A stretch of DNA of 17,761 bases, from positions 1-17,761 of the forward strand of contig LGRX02034822.1 in NCBI GenBank assembly GCA_001247695.2, in the 5' to 3' direction. The notes under the pieces are model-generated. The model saw only the letters and a list, made by a program, of their open reading frames with translations. It did not search any database and was not told where the DNA came from. Both the position numbers and the translations under genes were made by a program. Of this stretch, positions 13,401-17,137 are shown one piece after another. This DNA comes from Cymbomonas tetramitiformis (Eukaryota; Chlorophyta; Pyramimonadophyceae; Pyramimonadales; Pyramimonadaceae). Each line of letters starts with the position of its first letter. The first letter of the stretch is position 1.

Positions 13401-16278
13401 AGAATCGGAGTGGTGACACGCGATCTCGATTTACAGGCTCGTCGTTTTCCTCGTTTATATTCGCCAGAGATGTGCTTCTCATCTGCGATTCCACGTGGCT
13501 CGAATTTATTCGCATATCCAACGCCAGGACTCCAAAAATCGGGGAGAAAAGTTTGAGACACCTCTGGAGGTGCCTGAAAATTTGTTCCTCGATCTTTCAC
13601 CTGAAGATCAGCTATCGTCAGCCACTCGACGTCGCGTTTGGTCGCGTTCGATGTATTACGTAATATTTCAACGCAAATTTTAACGAGTTAAGAATAAAGA
13701 TGCAAAGTTCTCGCGCGGACGAATTCTTCGTCCAGAATCCGATTCTGGACGAGGAAAATAAAGATGCAAGAACTGTATTCACACTGGATAGGGGGCCCGT
13801 CACTCCCCTCCAGTCATTCACACAATAGCACCCTCCTCGCTCCCCCTGATCCGAAGTTCATGATCGCCTTCCTTGCGGTGGGGCGTCCCCCGCTCTGGCT
13901 CTGGCGCTGCTGTGCCTGGGCTGCCTGTTGCTCAGCCGCTCCTTGCCACGTCACTGCCTTGTCCTGCCTGCTGCCCGTGCTGCTGCTCTCTGTGCACCCC
14001 CGCTGCTGGCTGCCCGCTGCTGGGCCCCTCCTGCTCCCTGCACTTCAACTGTTTGCGCCGCAGCCATCTGAGACGCTTGCTGCTGCACTGTCAGCTCTAG
14101 CACTGTGAGCGGCCAGCCCCCCCTCTTGCTCACCGCTCTGGAGCTTGCAACCACGTAGCTCACATGCCGCCCCCCACAAGAGCCGTCCACCGGAGGGCAT
14201 TGCGCCCCCCACAAGAGCCGTCCACCGGAGGGCATTGCGCCCCCCACAAGAGCCGTCCACCGGAGGGCATTGCGCCCCGCTGGGCGCCTCTGGAGGAAGC
14301 GGGCCTCGGTGACGGATGATGGGGAAGTGCTCTTGAACCTCGATCACAGGTGAGGGGGGACGCCTCAGTCCTTGCTCGTGGCAGGGGGGACGAACTCTCA
14401 ACCCTGGATAGTGTGTGAGCGAAGATCCCTCTCAACCCTTGATTTGAGCAGGCCAGAAAGCTTTCTGGGTGCAAAGCCGCATCGCCAGCAGCATTAGAGG
14501 GAGCAGTTGACGGCGAGGACAGCGGCGGGCACGCAGGGTTGGCGCGCGCGGGGTGAAAGGCACCTAGACATCAAGGAGAAGCAGGCAGTAGGGCTGCACA
14601 TGCGGCAGCTGCTGCAGGCCGTGGCGCAAATCCACCAGCATGGCATTGCGCACCGTAACATCAAACCCCAAAACGTGTTCTTTAAGGCATGCACCCATAC
14701 TTTCTGCACGACCCTCCCCCCCGCCCCTCCCTCTCTCCTTCGGATGAGGGTGAACGAATGAGGCATGAGGCACTTCAGAGGCGTCGATGTTGATGATGGT
14801 TTGACGTGGCGCTTGTCATCATGGTCCATGTTCTCAGGATGTGCTCCTCCGGGTCACGTCTGTGGCAAGGGGAGGAAGGGAAGGGCCGAGGGCTGCCCAC
14901 GGGCAGGGGTTCTCCAGCTGGCTCACGCGCCGATTCACTGCGAGGTAACTTTGCCTGTCAACCCCAGGAATGATGAATGAGGGATGAGGGATGAGGGATG
15001 AGGCGCCGTCGTGTGGGAGGTGCTACGCGCAGGAGACGGGCGGCATCGCGCTCGCCGACTTCGGGCACAGCCGGGGCGCAATGATGAAGCTGCGCACCAT
15101 CCTGCGGGCGATGCCCGGGCATGCCGTGCTGCCGCTGTATATGGCGCCCGAGGTGCGGGAGCAAGGCTTCGAAGCGCTCCCCTCCACGCATCAAAGCCCG
15201 ACACCAAATGTTGGAAGCCTTCATCATGAGAACAGGGCCGAGTTCTTGGGAGCTTAGGATTTTTGAGTTTAGGGTTGTTAGGGTTTTAGGGTTTCCATGC
15301 CAAGCACCTTGAACATCTGCGGCCTCGTTGTCCTCCGGTAGGGTGCTACGGATGTCCGTGACCATCTGTGACTGGCTGAAAGTGAAGCAGGTTGCCCGAG
15401 ACCATCTGTCTTGCATTTGCGGCGAGAGCATCAGTGCATGGGCTCGCCAGGTGGAGAGGACAGGTTAGAGTGAAGTATCAGTACGGTGAGAGTGGTGGGC
15501 CTCCGTGCTGCCGCGCTCAGAGCCTGGTGCCAGGGCCTGCCGGGCTGAAAAGCGTGGCAAACGAAGAGTTGGAGGCGGGGGAGAGGTGGCGGGGGAGACG
15601 GGTCGGGGGCTCCGGGCGCATGGGACAGGCGCTGAGCGACACCTGGAAGGCCAACCCCTTTGCTCTGGACCTGTGGGCGGTGGGGATCATTTTGCTGGCA
15701 ATCGCCACGGGGCACATTTTCATATGGAATCCGCACCACGTCCCTCCCAGGTGGCCCTCCCTCTCTGGCCACCTGACCGCACCACAGCCCCCCTTCCCCT
15801 CCCCTCTCCGAAGGTGGGGTCAGTCATCGGGGTGCACGCTGCCCGGCCGCCCACGTTGCCACGCTTTTCTGCCCCCCACGGAATACGTGTGAATCGCACG
15901 CGGTGGGGGAAAGGGGTTTGCACGGAGCACCTTTTGCGGCGCCTGCAGCTCAAGCTGTAGCGGGGGCGGCTCGTGGGGGAGAGGGGGAGCCTGGCGGGTA
16001 GGCTGGAATGCTCGGAGAGCGGCAAGAGCCTGGAGTCGGTTCAACGGGAGGAGCCATGCCCCGACGACTGGGTACAGGCGGTGCTCACCTTGGGGCAGGC
16101 ACTGGTGGATGAGAACCCAGCTCGGCGCCCGCTCCCCGAGCATGCGCTCCTCTCCCCCCTCTTCATGCCGGTGTGCCGCGCCACCTTCCCCGTGTACCTT
16201 GCCCTCTCCAGGCCTCCTCGTGGCACCCTCTACATTGCCGCATCTCCGCCTCTCTGCTCCCGCATCGCCGTGCGCTAG
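1351..16278 (+). CDS. Split gene: ankyrin-repeat / coiled-coil / protein kinase (HRN) protein
   Basis: One gene of about 25 exons, with a product of roughly 1,100-1,200 residues. It was rebuilt from splice sites whose phases agree across nearly all junctions and from family motifs. The order is an ankyrin array (exons 1-8, about residues 1-276), a charged helical middle (about 277-900), and a kinase domain (about 905-1165) with a short tail ending in TAG at 16276. The start ATG has A at -3 and G at +4. The kinase keeps GSGACVYV (12879-12902), VLK (Lys codon 12936-12938), DFG (15057-15065), APE (15144-15152) and DLWAVG, but the HRD aspartate is Asn (14657-14659). There is no signal peptide or membrane segment, so it is probably an intracellular signalling or scaffold protein. 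Two places remain unresolved: 9533-9966 (possible internal intron) and 11188-11636 (very small exons). The family architecture is recognisable; no specific orthologue is claimed. Confidence 0.85.
1823..1921 (+). CDS. Exon 2: ankyrin repeat 1
   Basis: Exactly 33 codons, one full ankyrin repeat: EGDSALHKAAENGHLEVV followed by a TLLLEIGADVHARNK end. It matches the family consensus (xGxTALHxAAxxGHxxVVxLLLxxGAD) closely. Acceptor is aagcag, donor aag|gtccgc, both phase 0. It begins the one-repeat-per-exon series. Confidence 0.92.
2000..2372. repeat. 34-bp minisatellite in intron 2, 11 copies
   Basis: Unit of 34 bp containing ctcaaactgaccactaggag and agcaaagcaactgga. There are eleven copies, several with small deletions (around 2077, 2105 and 2280). 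It lies wholly inside the intron between ankyrin exons 2 and 3. Open frames over it on the minus strand are repeat artefacts. Confidence 0.95.
2512..2613 (+). CDS. Exon 3: ankyrin repeat 2
   Basis: 34 codons: VEFTPLIRAAMCGHADVVEQ, then LMLGSDSELEARDK. This is an ankyrin repeat with Ile in place of the His of TPLH, and an acidic loop replacing GAD. Acceptor gcggcag, donor aag|gtcagtg, phase 0 on both sides. Confidence 0.9.
2811..3086. repeat. 46-bp minisatellite in intron 3, six near-perfect copies
   Basis: The word cgatgctggatgaggcaaga recurs at 2821, 2867, 2913, 2959, 3005 and 3051, an exact 46-bp period. Copies are virtually identical, so the expansion is recent or homogenised. It lies between ankyrin exons 3 and 4. 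Confidence 0.97.
3146..3256 (+). CDS. Exon 4: ankyrin repeat 3, with longer loop
   Basis: 37 codons: MGFTALIRAAAAGHEEVLRV, then LLKYSSPRGADIAATTK. The repeat has about four extra residues (YSSPR region) before GAD, so its hairpin loop is longer than in its neighbours. Acceptor gtacag, donor aag|gttgtg, phase 0. Confidence 0.9.
3430..3794. other. AT-rich island in intron 4
   Basis: A stretch clearly more AT-rich than the surrounding gene. It holds a 12-bp perfect inverted repeat (aagattactcac at 3563-3574 and its complement at 3685-3696). It may be an old insertion, but no target duplication or longer terminal repeat is visible. The open frame at 3508-3765 has no recognisable features. Confidence 0.5.
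3795..3920. repeat. 54-bp tandem repeat in intron 4, 2.3 copies
   Basis: Copies begin cacacagagttgcc at 3795, 3849 and 3903 (partial), a 54-bp period with about two differences between the full copies. Confidence 0.93.
4280..4378 (+). CDS. Exon 5: ankyrin repeat 4
   Basis: 33 codons: NGSTALHRAAESGHASAV, then QQLLEAGAPTEAVND. A canonical ankyrin repeat. Acceptor gcggcag, donor gat|gtgcgc, phase 0. Confidence 0.92.
4739..4837 (+). CDS. Exon 6: ankyrin repeat 5
   Basis: 33 codons: DTDTPLHRAAVNGHEAVV, then KLLLETGADVHAVNK. This is the most canonical repeat of the series, and its end closely matches that of exon 2 (GADVHARNK). That similarity suggests exon duplication. Acceptor tgttgcag, donor aag|gtgcct, phase 0. 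Confidence 0.93.
4905..5478. repeat. 23-bp minisatellite in intron 6, about 25 copies
   Basis: Unit of 23 bp built on ggtggcccagggtctggcgg, with a variant carrying gtgttacag in place of gtggcccag. Because 23 is not a multiple of three and no frame has a stop, all three forward frames encode the same periodic peptide (WPRVWRRGGPGSGGEVAQGL). The long open frames here are therefore artefacts. It lies in the intron between ankyrin exons 6 and 7. Confidence 0.96.
5595..5754. repeat. 20-bp minisatellite in intron 6, eight copies
   Basis: Unit ctcagctagggtcagtgtga, eight copies in register from 5595, the last diverged. It lies about 115 bp after the 23-bp array in the same intron but is unrelated in sequence. 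Confidence 0.94.
5782..5897. repeat. 58-bp direct duplication in intron 6
   Basis: Two copies starting at 5782 and 5840, each beginning gcagaggg and containing gacttgtgtggtg and gctgtttctca. They are imperfect, with several substitutions. Confidence 0.85.
5960..6058 (+). CDS. Exon 7: ankyrin repeat 6
   Basis: 33 codons: HNHCAMHRAAMNGHTAVV, then RQLLEAGSQITAADQ. An ankyrin repeat with Met in place of Leu in the TPLH position. Acceptor gctgcag, donor cag|gtgatc, phase 0. Confidence 0.9.
6059..6535 (+). other. Intron 7, no recognised element
   Basis: GC-rich 477-nt intron between ankyrin exons 7 and 8. Unlike the preceding introns it has no tandem repeat that I can see. Intron 8 (6628-7113, 486 nt) is similar, ending in a long C-rich tract at about 7049-7100. 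Intron 9 (7205-7770, 566 nt) also has no clear repeat. Confidence 0.6.
6536..6627 (+). CDS. Exon 8: degenerate ankyrin C-cap
   Basis: Encodes DGKNVRDLAQHRKHTEVVQL then IDSWGEEQAR plus two bases. It resembles a terminal ankyrin repeat (TPLDLAxxxGHTEVVQLL) with the His of GH kept as KH. The donor ccg|gttacc is phase 2, the first break in the phase-0 series. Its helix leads directly into the charged region of exon 9. Confidence 0.82.
7114..7204 (+). CDS. Exon 9: charged helical segment
   Basis: Starts with one base completing the split Arg codon from exon 8, then RREAEEAGHQWFLVSNQERQ and KREAVEKELE. It is Arg/Glu-rich and likely helical, a probable start of the coiled coil. Acceptor gaccag after a long C/T-rich tract, donor gag|gtgagc (strong consensus), ends phase 0. 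Confidence 0.82.
7771..7806 (+). CDS. Exon 10: 36-nt exon with GC donor
   Basis: Twelve codons, ECTQHNTALETQ, in phase 0 with exon 9 and exon 11. Acceptor gatctgcag. The donor is cag|gcaagc, a close match to the GC-AG intron consensus, and no good GT donor lies before the next in-frame stop. The exon would extend the helical region. Moderate confidence because it is so short. Confidence 0.6.
8048..8176 (+). CDS. Exon 11: helical segment, 3' end uncertain
   Basis: Encodes VRELTRDLAEARDALVQ, then VATAPPADRSRQLDENAVKE and IILGLQ. Acceptor caacag, phase 0. Three phase-compatible ends exist: a GT donor after 8098 (cag|gttgcc), which would drop the second half; a GC donor after 8176 (cag|gcagag); and weak GT donors in the CACGTG array at 8234 or 8273. 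I prefer 8176 because RQLDENAVKEIILGLQ looks protein-like and is open. Confidence 0.6.
8187..8276. repeat. 19-20 bp array of CACGTG boxes in intron 11
   Basis: Five copies of a cacccacgtgt-like unit, with the palindrome CACGTG at 8193, 8212, 8231, 8251 and 8270. It directly follows the proposed end of exon 11. CACGTG is the core of plant G-boxes and of E-boxes, but any role here is unproven. Confidence 0.9.
8320..8560. repeat. 16-bp G-rich minisatellite in intron 11
   Basis: About fourteen degenerate copies of ctgggtggcgggcacg with length variants. It is flanked on both sides by similar ggggcccc...cgaggc words (about 8305 and 8507), which suggests a higher-order duplication. The strand is strongly G-rich. 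Open frames across it are repeat artefacts. Confidence 0.92.
8615..8757 (+). CDS. Exon 12: helical middle region
   Basis: 47 codons plus two bases: ELMDPALSETLMRTCRGLED, then VKSVLAAVNSRGL and TRKMIDLDKQVRQTR. Acceptor agtgcag, donor ctcg|gtacgg, phase 0 in and phase 2 out. Likely alpha-helical, with no domain I recognise. Confidence 0.8.
9162..9262. repeat. 27-31 bp repeat carrying four tandem splice acceptors
   Basis: Four copies of a cccgcagccaccgccc-like word, with cag ends at 9172, 9203, 9230 and 9261. Each is preceded by a C-rich tract, so each resembles a 3' splice site. Depending on which is used, the repeat is coding (Pro-rich) or intronic. Confidence 0.85.
9173..9431 (+). CDS. Exon 13: proline-rich linker plus helical segment
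   Basis: The upstream exon ends in phase 2, and of four near-identical acceptors (ends 9172, 9203, 9230, 9261) only the first keeps the frame. It gives a Pro-rich linker (PPQPPPNPRPPQPPPNPR) made by a degenerate DNA repeat, then ERASVELESRERSLRVLQAQ and LLQDRNFAERSYFEAVE. Donor gag|gtgcgc, phase 0. The helical 3' half (about 9291-9431) is more certain than the start. Confidence 0.65.
9533..9966 (+). CDS. Exons 14-15: helical start and helical/globular end, internal intron unresolved
   Basis: The 5' part (acceptor tttctcag) gives EFRSRERLNEDLEQ, typical coiled coil. The 3' part after gtatcag (9770) gives DTAAFCQEKVELLKQRISER, then VVKCMSRDSQWPVMIELDPR and SLDPVYTVDEAIHIGDHLVT. Both are in one open frame, so the whole span could be a single exon ending at donor acaag|gtccac (phase 2). 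The stretch at about 9575-9769 translates to a Trp/Gly/Pro-rich sequence unlike its surroundings and is probably an intron. No good GT or GC donor fits it. A further acceptor (ccatag at 9600) opens a different frame (DSLGEALDLG). Confidence 0.65.
10135..10291 (+). CDS. Exon 16: helical region
   Basis: Completes a split Arg codon, then 52 codons: CNEELAPAMRNTRDTALLLL, HYWEHERQIIEELAAPLRAA, HLRTLASIRIIK. Strongly alpha-helical in character. Acceptor gagcag, donor aag|gtggcc, phase 2 in and phase 0 out, matching both neighbours. Confidence 0.82.
10292..11103 (+). other. Intron of 812 nt, no exon seen
   Basis: Between the donor at 10292 and the acceptor ending at 11103. It holds a two-copy 35-bp repeat (ttgacgatgtggcggc at 10641 and 10676) and a G-rich 3' half. 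I found no exon that fits phase 0 to phase 0 with protein-like translation, though a very short one could be missed. Confidence 0.55.
10635..10703. repeat. 35-bp two-copy repeat in intron 16
   Basis: The word ttgacgatgtggcggc occurs at 10641 and 10676 within two adjacent 35-bp units that are otherwise moderately diverged. Confidence 0.75.
11104..11187 (+). CDS. Exon 17: short helical exon
   Basis: 28 codons: GSLDAETAEDDAAQMIIAGQ then QAHRRDVE. It is acidic and Ala/Gln-rich, probably helix. Acceptor tgatgcag, donor gag|gtccta, phase 0 both sides. Confidence 0.72.
11404..11570 (+). CDS. Possible micro-exons 11404-11447 and 11540-11570
   Basis: Two short candidates. The second (acceptor gctcag, donor ctcg|gtacgc) is 31 nt and keeps the frame into the exon at 11637 only if entered in phase 2, reading IFNSWRSYLS. 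The first (acceptor accgcag, donor ggga|gtgagt, 44 nt) would supply that phase from exon 17. The phases close, but the peptide of the first (TQCSPACSRTAASG) is not distinctive. Treat both as tentative; 11188-11403 holds nothing else I can support. Confidence 0.35.
11637..11774 (+). CDS. Exon 18: coiled-coil segment
   Basis: 46 codons: GGCVKEMLEGAQEARLVLPE, LRDSVREVLDEVDRLNAGKR, KAWRRK. Heptad-like spacing of Leu/Val with charged residues, ending in a basic cluster. Acceptor caacag, donor aag|gtgagg (strong), phase 0 both sides. Confidence 0.85.
11858..12173 (+). CDS. Exon 19: acidic coiled coil and pre-kinase linker
   Basis: The longest exon, 105 codons plus one base. It begins IWRMRAQEAHKQQELEEQ and continues with an acidic/basic helix (EEEEVEAERLQRRVGAAEGA) and RERVLHEWYPESVAGVV. 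A more globular piece follows (MDGNVFNLTDVDGIVSSSQR) and then a basic end (KSTGLFRRPK). The first half is a confident coiled coil; the second half is a linker I do not recognise. Acceptor accgcag, donor aaag|gtcggt, phase 1. Confidence 0.88.
12653..12714. repeat. Inverted repeat (15-bp arms) in the pre-kinase intron
   Basis: Arms gatccacggctgtca (12653-12667) and its exact complement (12700-12714), extended by a further atca/tgat pairing after a 4-nt bulge. The loop of about 20-30 nt carries cagatc twice. It would form a strong hairpin in RNA or DNA. Confidence 0.85.
12856..13106 (+). CDS. Exon 20: kinase N-lobe (subdomains I-V)
   Basis: Entered in phase 1 through the gagcag acceptor, which matches exon 19. 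RRGSGACVYVVYSEDG is the glycine-rich loop with its third Gly replaced by Val. RESVLKETE carries the ATP-binding Lys (12936-12938). LELERETAQVQ is the likely alpha-C helix with a Glu. LVAPVECIFHEGGRAFYQMP and HFHRGSMDPWL are beta-4/5, hinge and alpha-D. An internal gag|gtgagc at 12954 looks like a donor, but using it would remove alpha-C. Donor cag|gtgtcc, phase 0. Confidence 0.88.
13231..13775. mobile_element. 545-bp Tc1/mariner-like MITE in the kinase intron
   Basis: Perfect 21-bp terminal inverted repeats, starting cagttcttgcatctttattt at 13231-13251 and complementary at 13755-13775. The element is bounded on both sides by TA (13229-13230 and 13776-13777), the target duplication of Tc1/mariner elements, whose ends commonly begin CAGT. 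The body is AT-rich against a GC-rich host intron. It has no transposase-like frame, so it is non-autonomous. It sits in the 1,430-nt intron (13107-14536) between the kinase N-lobe and catalytic-loop exons, where it is removed by splicing. Confidence 0.9.
13728..13752. repeat. 25-bp palindrome inside the MITE
   Basis: Arms of 12 bp, tcgtccagaatc and its exact complement gattctggacga, separated by a single base. It lies immediately inside the right terminal repeat. A subterminal copy of the terminal word (aataaagatgcaa, about 13693-13705) lies just upstream. Confidence 0.93.
14168..14272. repeat. 35-bp tandem repeat in the kinase intron, three copies
   Basis: Three almost identical copies with a 35-bp period (acaagagccgtccaccggag at 14176, 14211 and 14246). 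It lies in the same intron as the MITE but is unrelated to it. Confidence 0.95.
14537..14686 (+). CDS. Exon 21: kinase alpha-E and catalytic loop, HRN
   Basis: 50 codons: GWRARGERHLDIKEKQAV, then GLHMRQLLQAVAQIHQHG and IAHRNIKPQNVFFK. This is subdomain VIb. Lys and Asn of the KPxN motif are present, but the catalytic Asp is Asn (codon aac, 14657-14659), a one-base difference from gac. Acceptor acgcag is phase 0 after exon 20. The donor is ttaag|gcatgc, a GC donor; joining there gives NVFFK-ETGGIALADFG, the normal spacing to DFG, so the junction is well supported. Confidence 0.9.
14972..15002. repeat. 7-bp microsatellite (gatgagg)n near an acceptor
   Basis: Three to four copies of gatgagg in the GC-AG intron, about 30 nt before the acceptor at 15032. 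A looser run of similar words occurs at about 14742-14770. Confidence 0.85.
15033..15152 (+). CDS. Exon 22: kinase DFG to APE activation segment
   Basis: 40 codons: ETGGIALADFGHSRG, then AMMKLRTILRAMPGHAVL and PLYMAPE. The metal-binding DFG and the APE anchor are intact, and the activation segment is of normal length. Acceptor cgcgcag, donor gag|gtgcgg, phase 0. The frame remains open past the donor (VREQGFEAL), but the splice to exon 23 restores the usual twelve-residue distance from APE to DLW. Confidence 0.9.
15267..15296. repeat. Degenerate interstitial TTTAGGG-like run
   Basis: Within the intron 15153-15628: tttagggttgttaggg followed by ttttagggttt. This is about three imperfect units of the TTTAGGG telomere repeat class used by plants, many green algae and some other protists. 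It is too short and impure to be a telomere. Confidence 0.7.
15629..15750 (+). CDS. Exon 23: kinase subdomain IX
   Basis: Encodes ALSDTWKANPFALDLWAVG, then IILLAIATGHIFIWNPHHVP. The DLWAVG with its Asp is the conserved alpha-F element. Acceptor gggacag, donor cccag|gtggcc, phase 0 in and phase 2 out, matching exon 24. Confidence 0.9.
16002..16278 (+). CDS. Exon 24: kinase subdomain XI and C-terminus
   Basis: Completes a split Arg codon, then LECSESGKSLESVQREEPCP, DDWVQAVLTLGQALVDENPA and RRPLPEHALLSPLF. The DENPARRP segment is the conserved C-lobe Arg of subdomain XI, and ALLSPLF matches the usual end of the fold. About 34 further residues follow to TAG at 16276. A small intron inside the tail (gtgtgccgc ... 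ctctccag) cannot be excluded. The acceptor is ggtag. Confidence 0.85.
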
Positions 16279-16465
16279 TGCGCGCCCTCCGCCCGGTCGG
16301 ATGACCGTTGCCTCAGGTCCCGTGCCCAGGCTCCACGTGCAGAGGCATTCCCCGGCCCCTCCTCTCCTCCTCCGATGTTTCTACTGCATGCTTCCGACTC
16401 GTGAAAAGGGCGCACGTCTGCTCGGAAGCTGGCTTGTGGAATGACACCCTGCATGGCACCCTGCC
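16279..16465. other. 3' flank of the kinase gene, nothing recognised
   Basis: Presumed 3' UTR start. No AATAAA is seen. A TGTAA word, the polyadenylation signal of some green algae, occurs at 16717-16721 but is not diagnostic. Confidence 0.4.
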
Positions 16466-16587
16466 TGACGCCGGCTCGCACAGCTGTTCCGCTGGCATGC
16501 TGTATAATAAGATGCTAGCATGACGCCGGCTGGCACAGCTGTTCTGCCGGCATGCTGCATAATAAGATGCTAGCATGACGCCGGCTG
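16466..16587. repeat. 55-bp tandem duplication with palindromic core
   Basis: Copies at 16466-16520 and 16521-16575, plus a 12-base start of a third. Each begins tgacgccggct and ends ataataagatgctagca. The perfect palindrome atgctagcat falls at each junction (16512-16521 and 16567-16576). Confidence 0.95.
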
Positions 16588-16689
16588 TGAGAATGGCCAC
16601 GAGGCCCCCCCCTCCGATCAGGTCCACCAGCGGCATCAGCGAGGACACAGAAGTATGGACCACTGATACGTGTGATGACATATCGCCTT

Positions 16690-17096
16690 GGCTGGCGTGC
16701 GACTCGGATTTGCCATTGTAAGAGGCGCAAAGAGTTGTAGCGGAAGGATGTGGTTGGTGTCAAAGCGACCGGCCGGTGGTTCACTATCGAACTGTGATGG
16801 CCCGGTCCAACCAGCGTAGCCCCCCTCGTGTTCCTGGTTCCCACATGAACGGGTTCCTATGGGCGGTAGCATACCTTGAGAAGAAACATGATCGAGGCGC
16901 CACGCTGCCCGTACGAGGCCTCCGGTCCGCCGGTTATGCCGCCTGCTAGTCCATACCAAGTTCCACGCCTCCTCCCGATGATGTGCGCGAGACGCGGGCC
17001 GGCCTTCATGGAGCCCCTCAGGCCGGGCGCTTTCTCGCATCCTTCCGGTACAACTCTTTGCGCCTCCGGCGATCCTAGCTTGCACGCCACTGATCA
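16690..17096. repeat. Long inverted repeat (foldback) with 287-bp spacer
   Basis: Core arms 16722-16750 and 17038-17066 are complementary at 28 of 29 positions (gaggcgcaaagagttgta, one mismatch, cggaaggatg). Weaker similarity continues outward (tggcgtgc on both sides). This may be a MITE or foldback element, or a rearranged duplicate. No clear target duplication is seen, and the open frames inside show no transposase or reverse transcriptase motifs. Confidence 0.8.
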
Positions 17097-17137
17097 CGGC
17101 GTGGGCAGCGGAGAAATGTCATCATGGGCATCAATGG

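Larger units (their letters stand above)
13197..13822. repeat. Direct repeat of about 33 bp flanking the MITE
   Basis: The left copy (13197-13229) and right copy (13786-13819) share ccgtcactcccctcca and surrounding bases. With the element removed, they would lie as an adjacent tandem pair of about 42-bp units, so the insertion split an older tandem duplication. Confidence 0.85.

Noticed and set aside
16636..17097. 153-codon minus-strand open frame across the downstream foldback
   Set aside because: No transposase, reverse transcriptase or other family motif is visible, and other frames of the same DNA look equally plausible or implausible.
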